DNA from: Nevskia sp.
GTDB lineage: Bacteria; Pseudomonadota; Gammaproteobacteria; Nevskiales; Nevskiaceae
Assembly: GCA_030694365.1 (NCBI GenBank)
Contig: JAUXYM010000088.1
Span: 1 to 43,389, forward strand
DNA: 43,389 nt
Direction of reading: 5' to 3'
The translations under genes were made by a program, and so were the position numbers. The notes beneath the pieces were generated by a model. It saw nothing but the letters and a program-made list of their open reading frames with translations. It ran no database searches and was not told where the DNA came from. This document shows positions 1 through 7,758 of the stretch, piece after piece. Numbering within the stretch: position 1 is the stretch's first letter; each line of letters opens with the position of its first letter.

Positions 1-1
1 G

Positions 2-142
2 CGCCAGCAGTGGCAGGCTGAGCAAGCGAATCTGGTCATCGGCCGGCTGGTCTTTCTGGATGAAACCGGAGCCGCGACCAAGATGACGCGGCGCTATGGT
101 CGTGCCCCACGCGGGAAGCGCTGTATCGCTTTTGCTCCTTAG
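2..142 (+). pseudogene. IS630-family transposase fragment
   Basis: The frame from base 2 reads 46 residues to a TAG at 140-142 and includes RLVFLDETGAATKM followed by RYGRAPRGKR. The FLDE(T/S)G stretch carrying a catalytic Asp of the DDE domain, and the following basic RGR-PRG segment, are typical of IS630/Tc1-type transposases. The frame is open at the window's left edge, so upstream sequence may belong to it. On the right, homology stops soon after the RGKRC segment, and the last few residues look like junction sequence. The C-terminal part with the final catalytic Glu is absent. It is therefore a 3'-truncated remnant, abutting another gene fragment. The assignment to IS630 rests on motif recognition only. 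Confidence 0.7.
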
Positions 143-153
143 CCGCCTATAAG

Positions 154-366
154 TTGATGCTCGTCGATGGGGGCACCTCGGCCACGGGCGAATACATCGT
201 GGCCCACCTAAAAAAGCACTTTGGTGACGGGGTCGAACTGGAGCACGTTGTTTTGACGCACTCCGACAATGACCACGCGTCAGGGCTTCGAGAGGTGCTT
301 GACCTGGCGTATTTTTTTGTTATCTCATTGATTTCATTTAAAAAAGTGATTTCGGAGCCGATTTAG
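154..366 (+). pseudogene. Metallo-beta-lactamase-fold hydrolase fragment
   Basis: About 50 residues match the N-terminal part of an MBL-fold metallohydrolase: a VDGGTSATGEYI strand-turn segment and the metal-binding motif THSDNDHASGL, a variant of HxHxDH in which the first His is kept and DH follows. After residue 50 the sequence turns into an AT-rich Phe/Ile/Ser/Lys-rich tail ending at a TAG, unlike the family and unlike the GC-rich surroundings. The metal site is incomplete because the downstream His and Asp ligands are missing. The frame is open upstream into the IS630 remnant, so the TTG at 154 is not a real start. A fossil of a larger gene, probably damaged by insertion and deletion, is the best reading. 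Confidence 0.7.
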
Positions 367-411
367 GCGCGACTGATCGAAGAGCTCGACCGCAACACAT
401 TGTTTTTAATT

Positions 412-458
412 AAATTTGGCTGTCGAGAGCTTGGTGCACTCAGACGGCTGCCAAATTT
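412..458. repeat. Inverted repeat with 9-bp perfect arms
   Basis: AAATTTGGC (412-420) is mirrored exactly by GCCAAATTT (450-458), with 29 bases between. A run of T continues directly after the right arm on the plus strand. It sits between the MBL fragment and the tRNA-Pro terminator. It could be a weak plus-strand terminator or an end of the decayed mobile segment. Nothing in the sequence decides between these. Confidence 0.5.
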
Positions 459-522
459 TTTGTCTCCACCAGTTTTCGCTGTGTTCGGGGTGCCCCAACG
501 GGTGCCCCCAACCGATGCCCAA

Positions 523-549
523 CAAAAAACCGCCTTTCGGCGGCCCTTT
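523..549 (-). terminator. Rho-independent terminator after tRNA-Pro
   Basis: On the minus strand a CCGCC-GAAA-GGCGG hairpin (530-543) with a stable GNRA-type loop is followed by six T. It lies 22 bases beyond the CCA end of the tRNA-Pro gene, as expected for the end of that transcript. Confidence 0.9.
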
Positions 550-565
550 AACTTCTTGATTTAAT

Positions 566-642
566 TGGTCGGGGCGACAGGATTCGAACCTACGACCTCT
601 TGCTCCCGAAGCAAGCGCTCTACCAAGCTGAGCTACGCCCCG
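566..642 (-). tRNA. tRNA-Pro (CGG anticodon)
   Basis: The minus strand folds as a full cloverleaf of 77 nt. The acceptor arm is CGGGGCG paired with CGCCCCG, followed by an encoded ACCA end. The D arm contains AGCTCAGC..GGTAGAGC, the anticodon stem CTTGC/GCAAG holds loop TTCGGGA with anticodon CGG, and the T arm holds GGTTCGAATCC. It decodes the Pro codon CCG. It lies 34 bases downstream of ispB on the same strand and is followed by its own terminator. The DNA just beyond its 3' end is mobile-element debris, which is consistent with tRNA 3' ends being common integration sites. Confidence 0.97.
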
Positions 643-676
643 CAAACTGCTCCGCTGTACGCGGCTACCGCTTGAA

Positions 677-1720
677 CTAGCTTTCCCGTTGCAGGCAGAA
701 ATCGACCAGTTCCAGCAACGCTTTTTTGTAAGGGGTTTCGGGTAAACCCTGTAGCGTTGTGCTCGCCGAATGGCTGTACCGCTCGGCGAGGGCGAGAGTG
801 TACGGGATCGCTCCAGTCGCTACAACCGTTTCCAGAACCTCCTTGATGCGATCGACGCGACCGTTGGCGATGGCCTCGCGGATCATCGCCGTCTGGGCTG
901 CGGAGCCGTTGCGCATCGCCACCAGCAGCGGCAAGGTCGGCTTGCCTTCGGCCAGATCGGTGCCCAGATTCTTGCCGCTGACTTCGGGGTCGGCGGTGTA
1001 ATCGAGCAGGTCATCGATCAGCTGATAAGTCATGCCGAAGTCGTGGCCGAAGTTGGCGAACGCCGCCTGCGTGGCTTCCGGGGCATCGGCACCGATCGCC
1101 CCCAGAGCGGCAGCCGCGCGAAACAGCTGCGCGGTCTTCAGCTCGATCACTCGCAGATAGCGCGCTTCGGTGATGTCCGGATCGTTGCAGTTCATCAACT
1201 GCAGCACTTCGCCTTCGGCGATCGCGTTGGTGGTGTCGGCCATCACTTGCATGACGCCCATGCGCCGGCTTTCGACCATCAACTGGAAGCTGCGCGAATA
1301 AAGGAAGTCACCAGACAGCACGGCGCCGGCATTGCCCCAGACGGCGTTGGCGGTCTGCCGGCCGCGGCGGCGATCGGAATGATCGACGACATCGTCGTGC
1401 AGCAGGGTCGCGGTATGGATGAACTCGATGACCACCGCGAGCAGATGCGGCAGCTCGCCTTGGGCACCGAGCGCCCGCGCCATCAGCAACAGCAGCGCCG
1501 GCCGCAGCCGCTTGCCGCCGGCCTGGATGATGTAGCCGCCGATCTCGTTGATCAGCGGCACTTCCGACGACAGCCGCAGGCGGATCAGCGCATCGACGGC
1601 CTTCAGGTCATCGGCGATCGGCGACAGGATGGCCAGCAGTTCGGCAGATCGACCGTTGCCAACAGGCGGTTTGGGAAGGCCTGCGACGGCGACTGAGGAA
1701 TCCACGGAGGTGATCGTCAA
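677..1720 (-). CDS. ispB: Octaprenyl diphosphate synthase
   Basis: This long-chain trans-prenyltransferase condenses isopentenyl diphosphate units onto farnesyl diphosphate to make the ubiquinone side chain, in the cytoplasm. The 347-residue product aligns along its length with E. coli IspB. It has GGKRLRP (68-74), the first Asp-rich motif DDVVD (109-113) with RRRG following, GEVLQLMN (170-177), and the second Asp-rich motif DDLLD (236-240). These bind the Mg-diphosphates. The longest frame starts at a TTG (1720) with no clear ribosome-binding site. The first 25-30 residues are not conserved, so the true start may be internal. It ends in TAG with a second in-frame TAG five codons later. It is followed by tRNA-Pro. 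Confidence 0.95.
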   Translation of the reverse strand: MTITSVDSSVAVAGLPKPPVGNGRSAELLAILSPIADDLKAVDALIRLRLSSEVPLINEIGGYIIQAGGKRLRPALLLLMARALGAQGELPHLLAVVIEFIHTATLLHDDVVDHSDRRRGRQTANAVWGNAGAVLSGDFLYSRSFQLMVESRRMGVMQVMADTTNAIAEGEVLQLMNCNDPDITEARYLRVIELKTAQLFRAAAALGAIGADAPEATQAAFANFGHDFGMTYQLIDDLLDYTADPEVSGKNLGTDLAEGKPTLPLLVAMRNGSAAQTAMIREAIANGRVDRIKEVLETVVATGAIPYTLALAERYSHSASTTLQGLPETPYKKALLELVDFCLQRES

Positions 1721-1839
1721 GAGAAGGGCTGGTTGAGGATGGCGGTAGCCGGCGGGCGGCCGTTCATCCTGCGCAAGAGGAATGCCGAAATTCTACCATC
1801 CGGCCTGACAAGGGCATGGGGCATGCCCGAAGCCAGGGC

Positions 1840-3078
1840 TCAGATACCCGCCTCGACAGCCAGATCCTTCAACAGCAGCGTGGTATCGGCCAGACGCTCG
1901 GCGGCTATCGTCGCCCGGGCACCGACCAGCTTCTTCATCATGCCGAAATCCTTGAGCTGGCTGACCGCATCAGCAGCGATGATCCGGCCATCCTTCAGAT
2001 AGAAGGCCGAGAACGCGCGGGTTTCGGTCGAGCCGCGGATCACCACCTGGTCGTAGCCGCTCGACAGGCCGCACATCTGCAGCTTCAGCTCGTACTGATC
2101 CGACCAGAACCACGGCAGCTCGTCGTAGGCCTTCGGCTGGCCGACCATTGCCCGCGCCGCATGGCGGGCCTGTTCCATCGCATTGGGCACCGATTCCAGC
2201 CGCACTCTGCCGCCGAGCAACGGGCTCGGCCGATTCGCGCAGTCGCCGGAGGCGACGATGTCCGGGTCCGAGGTCTGGCCGTATTCATCGACGACGATGC
2301 CGTTGTCGACCGCCAGCCCAGCCGCCGTCGCCAGCTCGGTGTTCGGGATCAGGCCAATGCCGACGATCACCGCATCGGCGGCGACGCGGTTGCCGTCGGC
2401 AAGGATCACGGCGCTGACCGCCTTGCCATCGTTCTCCAGCGCGGCAATCTGCACGCCGACCTGGATATCGACACCGGCTTCACGATGGACGCGGGTGTAG
2501 AACGCCGACATCTCCGGCGCGGTGACTCGGGCCAGCACGCGCGGCGCAGCTTCCAGCACCGTCACCGCCAGGCCCGCCTTGATTGCAACGGCGGCGATTT
2601 CCAGACCGATATAGCCGCCGCCGATGATCACCAGATGGCGACCGGCAACCAGATGCTCGCGAATCTTTTCAGCGTCCGCCTGTGAGCGCAGCGACAGCAC
2701 ATTGGCCAGTTCCGCACCCATCACCGGCAGCGGCCGCGCACGGCCACCGGTGGTCAGCGCCAGCTTGTCATAGGCGAGCGTCTGGCCGTCGGACAGGGTC
2801 ACGGTCCTGGCGGCGCGATCGATCGCGGTCACCGAGGTGCCGCCGATGAATTCGATCTTGTTCTTTTCGTAGACGGCGGGGTTGCGAATCAGCAACTGCT
2901 CGGCCGGAATCGCGCCAGTCAGAAAGCCTTTCGACAGCGGCGGCCGCTTGTACGGCAGGCCGGCTTCGTCGCCGATCATCACCACGCGGCCAGTGTGGCC
3001 CTGGATCCGCAATTCGGCGGCGAGTTCGCTGCCGGCCTGGCCGGCACCGACGATCAGCACGGTCGCATCGGCGTTCAT
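1840..3078 (-). CDS. FAD/NAD-dependent ferredoxin or rubredoxin reductase
   Basis: The 412-residue flavoprotein belongs to the BphA4/putidaredoxin-reductase/rubredoxin-reductase family, which passes electrons from NAD(P)H through FAD to a small iron-sulfur or rubredoxin carrier. Visible features are the N-terminal FAD-binding GAGQAG (11-16), the active-site segment LPYKRPPLSK (41-50), the NAD-binding GGGYIG followed by an acidic residue (153-158), and the ASGDCA FAD motif near residue 280. Length is normal for the family. It starts at ATG 3078. No carrier gene is adjacent. Within the window the possible partners are the ferredoxin beside the P450 (38875-39195) and the rubredoxin at 17303-17488. 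Which one it serves cannot be read from the sequence. Confidence 0.88.
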   Translation of the reverse strand: MNADATVLIVGAGQAGSELAAELRIQGHTGRVVMIGDEAGLPYKRPPLSKGFLTGAIPAEQLLIRNPAVYEKNKIEFIGGTSVTAIDRAARTVTLSDGQTLAYDKLALTTGGRARPLPVMGAELANVLSLRSQADAEKIREHLVAGRHLVIIGGGYIGLEIAAVAIKAGLAVTVLEAAPRVLARVTAPEMSAFYTRVHREAGVDIQVGVQIAALENDGKAVSAVILADGNRVAADAVIVGIGLIPNTELATAAGLAVDNGIVVDEYGQTSDPDIVASGDCANRPSPLLGGRVRLESVPNAMEQARHAARAMVGQPKAYDELPWFWSDQYELKLQMCGLSSGYDQVVIRGSTETRAFSAFYLKDGRIIAADAVSQLKDFGMMKKLVGARATIAAERLADTTLLLKDLAVEAGI

Positions 3079-3217
3079 CGGGCGGCTCCGGGCAAAGTCC
3101 GGGCGAAAGCGGCAGCGTACTGGATCATCGGGCGGTCACCGTGGGGAACGGCGCGCATGGTATCAAGCTGCGAGCCTGCGTCGGCAACAGCTGTTCCTCG
3201 TTTTTCCCCCGCCCTGC

Positions 3218-4258
3218 TCAGAACTGACAGCGCAGGAAGAAACCGATGTTGTCGCGATCGCGGATCTGGTTGTTGGTGCCGCCGCGCGTGTACAGCTTGT
3301 AGGTGATGGTCAGCGAGGTCGATTTCTCGTAGCGAATCTCGAACAGCGAGTTCAGCTGGATACGGCCTTCGACGAAGTTCGCGCCCGGCCCCGGCGAGTT
3401 GTTGTAGACATCGTGCTGGAAGATGAACAGCGGCTGGATCGAGATACCCGGCAGCGCCGATTCATAGCTGATGCGGCCGATCACGCGATAGCCGCCGGCC
3501 AGTGAATTGGCGAACTGGTTGCGCTTGGCCTGATAGGGATTGATGCGCAGGCCGTCCGGGCCGATCGAGCAACTCGGGTTGGTCGAACAGGCCAGCCGCG
3601 AACCATCGGCACCGCTGCCATCGGCACCGGCCGAAGCATGGGTGTAAGCCGCTCCCGGCCCTTCGATCTGAAGCTCGCTGAAACTCGGCCGGTTCAGCAC
3701 ATGGGTGGCGGCCACTTCGTAGAGCAGGATCACCTGGTCGGCACCGATCCAGTTCTCGGAAGCGCTGAGCACGCGCGTGACCCCGAAGGTGTACTACAGC
3801 ACCTTGCCGGGAATCCAGCCCTGGATGTAGGAGTTCGGCACGTTCTCGCCGAGCGTGATGCCGCGATACAGAGTGATGAAGTTCGGGAACGAGCGCGCCG
3901 AACCCGGCACCGAGCCGACCACCAGGCTGAGGTTGTCCGGGTAGGGATTGTTGCCGTTGGCGTCGACGAAATTGTTGCTCGGATACAGGCTGTACTGGTT
4001 GCCGCCGTTCTCGGGAAAGGCCACACCAATAATCAGATAAAGTTGGTTATCGGACGTTGTATCCGTGTAGTGCGCTTGTTGCTGGTTAGTAAATAAATTC
4101 AGCGGGTTACGTTTGAAAGGGCTATGGATTCAAGGCGTTTGGTCGCTTTGAAAATCCTGATCGCCGAAGTTGAAATCGAACTCGGTGACCGCCGCCGACA
4201 TCGGCAACCCCACGCCCGCCGTCACCACGGCCAGCAGCGAACACTTGCTCGAAGCCAT
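3218..4258 (-). pseudogene. DUF1302-family outer-membrane protein, degenerate
   Basis: One reading frame runs from ATG 4258, preceded by GGGAGG, to 3218. It has a TGA at codon 43 (4130-4132) and a TAG at 3794-3796. The N-terminus has a signal-peptide-like stretch ending SAAVTEFDFNFG, as in DUF1302 proteins. The C-terminal part (LGENVPNSYIQGW, WIGADQVILLYEVAATHV, FIFQHDVYNNSPGPGANF) matches the end of DUF1302 proteins, which are predicted beta-rich outer-membrane proteins often found with DUF1329 genes in hydrophobic-substrate degradation regions. The family is usually over 500 residues. Only 347 codons remain, so a middle section is missing, apparently replaced by a short AT-richer stretch around 4030-4125. 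It is divergent from the TetR gene. It is dead unless both stops are suppressed. Confidence 0.8.
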
Positions 4259-4507
4259 CTGCACCCCTCCCGTTGATCACGCCACCACGCACGGTGCTGC
4301 TGGTCAGGCATCCGGGTCTTGGCCCGCTGCCGCCTTATCGGTATCGCCGCAGTTGCCCGCTGCGTCGGTCCCAGAAATTACACGTTCGTTCAGGAAATTT
4401 GGATGGCTTTTTGAACAAAGCCTACAAAACCAGACTTTCGGCCAACGGCCCGCAGAATCGTCAGCCGGACGAGCTTGTGGCCGGTTTTAGTCATTGATCC
4501 ATTTATT

Positions 4508-4518
4508 TGACACCTGTC
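4508..4518. promoter_or_regulatory. Putative TetR operator upstream of its own gene
   Basis: TGACACCTGTC contains the dyad GACA-CC-TGTC and is followed by TA. The same pattern, TGACA-N-N-TGTCTA, occurs at 5197-5207 just ahead of the efflux operon. This copy lies 24 bases before the chosen TetR start, next to a TATTTT box at 4519-4524. The position fits autorepression. The protein-site link is inferred from position and shared sequence. Confidence 0.6.
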
Positions 4519-4541
4519 TATTTTGTTGGCAGCCTCCGGTC

Positions 4542-5180
4542 ATGGAAGGAATCGAAAGCCGCCGTGTCGAGGAAAAGGAACGCCGCCGCGAGGACATCCT
4601 CGACGCTGCTGAAACGGTGTTCGCCGCCAAAGGCTTCGACGCCGCCAAGATGGACGACATTGCCCGCGGCGCGCGGGTGTCCCGGGCGCTGCTGTACATC
4701 TACTTCAAGGACAAGCGCGAGCTGCAGTTCGCGCTCTGCCTCAGAGGCCTGGACCTGTTGCGCCGACGCTTCGCTGAAGCCCGTGGCCGGCATGCCCGCG
4801 GGGTTGACCAGATCAAGGCGATCGGCCGTGCCTACATCGGCTTCGTCCAGGAATTCCCGGTCTATTTCAATGCGATGGCACGTGCGGAAGCGCAACACAC
4901 CGAGCTTGAGGACGCCAGCAGCGTCTGCCACCGGATGATGCTCGCCGGCCGCGCCGTGCATATGGAAACGATCACCGCCCTGCTCGCCGGCCAGCAGGAC
5001 GGCAGCGTCCGCGCCGATGTCGGCGATCCGCTCAGAGTGGCGATGACGCTCTGGGGTTTCACCCATGGCGTGGCCCAGCTAGCGGTGACCAAGGTTGAAA
5101 TCTTCGCCCACGAAGGCGTACCGGTGAGCGCGTTCATCGACCACGCGATCGACATGGCGACGCGCTCGATCGCCGCGTGA
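4542..5180 (+). CDS. TetR/AcrR-family transcriptional regulator
   Basis: The 212-residue protein has an N-terminal TetR helix-turn-helix (about residues 12-60: ILDAAETVFAAKGFDAAKM, IARGARVSRALLYIYFKDK) and a helical ligand-binding C-terminal half. ATG 4542 is chosen because the preceding in-frame codons would run through the operator-like palindrome at 4508-4518 and do not resemble TetR N-termini. Its stop overlaps the region immediately upstream of the TolC-MFP-RND operon on the same strand. A second copy of the palindrome lies between the two. It is therefore the likely local repressor of that pump and of itself. The ligand is unknown. Confidence 0.9.
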   Translation: MEGIESRRVEEKERRREDILDAAETVFAAKGFDAAKMDDIARGARVSRALLYIYFKDKRELQFALCLRGLDLLRRRFAEARGRHARGVDQIKAIGRAYIGFVQEFPVYFNAMARAEAQHTELEDASSVCHRMMLAGRAVHMETITALLAGQQDGSVRADVGDPLRVAMTLWGFTHGVAQLAVTKVEIFAHEGVPVSAFIDHAIDMATRSIAA

Positions 5181-5196
5181 TTTCGGGCCCGAAAAC

Positions 5197-5207
5197 TGAC
5201 ATGTGTC
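5197..5207. promoter_or_regulatory. Putative TetR operator before the efflux operon
   Basis: TGACATGTGTC has the dyad GACA-TG-TGTC and, with the trailing TA, matches the site at 4508-4518 at every position except the two central bases. It lies 20 bases before the preferred ATG of the TolC-family gene. A longer start for that gene would put the site inside the coding region, which argues for the ATG at 5228. Confidence 0.6.
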
Positions 5208-5227
5208 TAACTGATGGACATGAATAT

Positions 5228-6685
5228 ATGAATCGCCCCGTTTCAGGCAGTCGGCAGACGACATGGAACAGCGGACGACCTCTGGCCCTTGCAGCGCTGG
5301 CAATCGGCCTCGCCACGCCGGTCATTGCGCGTTCCGATGCCCCGACGGCCACCGAGCCGGCCAAGCAGCCGGCCGATCCTCTGGCGGTCTATCTGGCCGA
5401 AGCACTGGCCAGCAATTCGGCACTGCAGGCGCAGGCCTTCGCCGTTGAAGCCGCCGCCCAGGGCTTGAGCGCGGCCCGCGCGCGACGGGCACCGCAGCTG
5501 GCGCTGAACGCGCGCTACACGGTCGCCGACGGTGGCCGCGTCACCCACATTCCGACTGGCGATCTGGTCAACCCGGTCTACCGCACGCTGAACCAATTGA
5601 CCGCCGGCACGCCCAACGCGACCCACTTTCCCGAGATCGGCAACACCGACATCAACTTCCTGCGCCCGCACGAGCAGGACACCCGGCTGACCCTGAGCGC
5701 GCCGCTCTACGCGCCGCAGCTCGCCGCACAAGTGCAGATCCGCGCCGCCGAGTTCGAAGGCAGCCTGGCGACTCGCGAAGCCTTCGCCCGCACCCTGGTC
5801 CGCGATCTGAAGCAGGCCTATTACCAGCTCGCCCAGCTGCAGGCCGGCATCGGCGTGCTCGAAGCCAGCCGGGCGACCCTGGCCGAGAACCGCCGGGTGG
5901 CCGATTCGCTGATCGCCGCAGGCAAGGCAACCCGCGATCGCGCGCTGCGCGCCGAAGCCGAGCTGCTCGCCGTCGAACAGCGCCTGCTCGCCGCCCGCAA
6001 CGATGAACGCGCTGCTCGCCGTTATCTGAACCTGCTGCGCAATCGCGACGAAGCCGAAGCCGTGCTGGTCACGGACGCAGCGCTATCGGTCAGCAGCGTT
6101 GCTGGCGAGGTAGCGACACGGCCGGAACTGCGCCGGCTCGATCACCAGATCGACGCCGCCGACCACGCTCGCAAGCTCGCCGGCAGCGGCTTCCTGCCGA
6201 CCCTGTCGCTGGTCGCCGACAGCGGCATCCAGGGCACCGGTTACGCGGTCAATCGCGATTCCGATGTCAGCACCGCCTCGCTGGTGCTGAACTGGACGCT
6301 GTTCGATTTCGGCGCCCGCCGCGCCGCCGAATCGCAGGCCCGCGCACAGACCTCGCAACTGCAGGCGACGCGCGACGATGTCCGCCGCCAGCTGGTCCTC
6401 GCCAGGCTGTCAGCCGACGACAGCGCGAGCACCGCCGAACAAGCGCTGCGTACCGCCGAAGCACGCATCGCCGCCGCCGAGGAAGGCTTCCGCATCGCCG
6501 AGCGCAAGCGCGACGCCGGCCAGTTGTCGCAGATCGAATTCCTCGACGCCGAACGGGCCCAGACGGAAAGCCGCCTGGGTCTCGCAATCGCCCGCAGCAG
6601 CCTGCAAAGCGCACGCGCCGAACAGGAATACAGCCGCGCCGCCTATCCCCTGCCCGCCACGCTCGCCTCCGGAGCCACCCCGTGA
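5228..6685 (+). CDS. TolC-family outer-membrane efflux channel
   Basis: The 485-residue protein is the outer-membrane factor of a tripartite pump. It forms the trimeric beta-barrel and alpha-helical tunnel that exports substrate past the outer membrane. It has an N-terminal signal-like region (LALAALAIGLATPVIA) and two repeated helical halves rich in Ala, Gln, Arg and Glu, such as AQLQAGIGVLEASRATLAEN and TAEARIAAAEEGFRIAERKR. GQLSQIEFLDAERAQTESR is typical of TolC/OMF helices. There is no lipobox. ATG 5228 is preferred over the GTG at 5177 because the upstream option runs through the operator. A five-codon frame (5214-5231) overlaps this start. It is the first gene of the operon; its stop overlaps the next start. 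Confidence 0.92.
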   Translation: MNRPVSGSRQTTWNSGRPLALAALAIGLATPVIARSDAPTATEPAKQPADPLAVYLAEALASNSALQAQAFAVEAAAQGLSAARARRAPQLALNARYTVADGGRVTHIPTGDLVNPVYRTLNQLTAGTPNATHFPEIGNTDINFLRPHEQDTRLTLSAPLYAPQLAAQVQIRAAEFEGSLATREAFARTLVRDLKQAYYQLAQLQAGIGVLEASRATLAENRRVADSLIAAGKATRDRALRAEAELLAVEQRLLAARNDERAARRYLNLLRNRDEAEAVLVTDAALSVSSVAGEVATRPELRRLDHQIDAADHARKLAGSGFLPTLSLVADSGIQGTGYAVNRDSDVSTASLVLNWTLFDFGARRAAESQARAQTSQLQATRDDVRRQLVLARLSADDSASTAEQALRTAEARIAAAEEGFRIAERKRDAGQLSQIEFLDAERAQTESRLGLAIARSSLQSARAEQEYSRAAYPLPATLASGATP

Positions 6686-7758
6686 TCGCTCGCCGAAATC
6701 TGTTGTTGCTGCCGATCGCAGCGAGCCTGCTGCTGGCCGGCTGCAGCCGTAAACCTGCGGAAACTCCAGCCGCCACGCCACCGCGTGCGGTCAGAGTCGC
6801 GATCGTCCGCGAGGGCCCGGCCGAACCACCGGTGCTGGCTACCGGCCTCGCCGCCAGCCGGGACGAAGCGCGGCTCGGCTTCAAGGTCGGTGGCGTCATC
6901 GCTGCGATCGACGTGCGCGAAGGCGATCAGGTGAAAGCCGGCCAGCGGCTGGCGCGCATCGAAGCCGCAGAGATCGACTCGTCGGTGACCCAGGCGCGCG
7001 CCGCGCTCGACAAAAGCCGGCGTGATCGGGTCCGTGGCGAAAAACTGTTTGCCGACGATGTCGTCACTCGCGAGCAGCTCGACGATCTCGGCACCGCCGA
7101 AACGGTGGCGAAAGCCCAGCTCGATGCCGCCAGCTTCAACCGCCGCTATGCCGAGATCACCGCGCCCAGCGATGGCCGCGTGCTGGCGCGGCTTGCCGAG
7201 CCGCGTGAACTGGTGCAACCCGGCGCGCCGGTGCTGGTGCTGTCGGCCAGCGGCAGCGGCACCGTGCTCGAAGTTGGCCTGGCCGATCGCGATGCGCTGC
7301 GCGTGCGAGTCGGCGATGGCGCGGAAGTCAGCTTCGATGCCCTGCCGGGCCGCCGCTTCCCCGCCAAGGTGCAGGAAATCGCCCGCGCCAGCGATCCGCG
7401 CACCGGCACCTATCGCTGCGAACTGGCGGTCGATACCTCGGGCGCTGAACTGCCGGCGTTCAGCGGCCTGATCGGTCGCGCCCGCATCGTGCCGGCGAGC
7501 AGCACCGCGAGCACGCGCAGCTATCTGCCGATCGAAGCGCTGGTTGAAGGCGATCAGGCGAAAGCGCGCTTGTATCTGTTCGATCCGGCGACCTCGACGG
7601 TGAAAGCCGCCGAGCGCAGCGTCGCTTTCGTCAGCGGTACCGAGGTCGCGCTCAGCGAAGCCTTGCCGGCCGGCACCCAGGTGGTCACTGATGGCGCGGC
7701 CTATCTGCGTGATGGCGAAACCGTACGGGTGGCTGCGGGCGAGACCGCCGCGCCATGA
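6682..7758 (+). CDS. RND efflux periplasmic adaptor (HlyD/MFP family), lipoprotein
   Basis: The 358-residue membrane-fusion protein links the inner-membrane RND pump to the TolC-like channel. It starts at GTG 6682, overlapping the stop of the previous gene by four bases. The signal sequence ends in lipobox LLAGC (about residues 17-21), so it should be a lipoprotein tethered to the inner membrane. A split lipoyl-like domain follows: GFKVGGVIAAIDVREGDQVK, a helical hairpin (about residues 90-150), then APSDGRVLARLAEPRELVQ. A beta-barrel domain comes last. Length is normal. It is translationally coupled to the pump gene through an ATGA overlap at 7755-7758. Confidence 0.93.
   Translation: MIARRNLLLLPIAASLLLAGCSRKPAETPAATPPRAVRVAIVREGPAEPPVLATGLAASRDEARLGFKVGGVIAAIDVREGDQVKAGQRLARIEAAEIDSSVTQARAALDKSRRDRVRGEKLFADDVVTREQLDDLGTAETVAKAQLDAASFNRRYAEITAPSDGRVLARLAEPRELVQPGAPVLVLSASGSGTVLEVGLADRDALRVRVGDGAEVSFDALPGRRFPAKVQEIARASDPRTGTYRCELAVDTSGAELPAFSGLIGRARIVPASSTASTRSYLPIEALVEGDQAKARLYLFDPATSTVKAAERSVAFVSGTEVALSEALPAGTQVVTDGAAYLRDGETVRVAAGETAAP

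Noticed and set aside
412-458. Integron attC site
   Set aside because: The inverted repeat lacks the GTTRRRY/RYYYAAC core sites and no integron integrase is visible.
770-1696. A 308-codon plus-strand open frame over ispB
   Set aside because: It is an antisense shadow; the minus strand carries full-length IspB with both Asp-rich motifs.
5214-5231. Regulatory upstream mini-frame (ATG-GAC-ATG-AAT-ATA-TGA) overlapping the TolC-family start
   Set aside because: It is too short and lacks a ribosome-binding site; overlap with the start could easily be chance.
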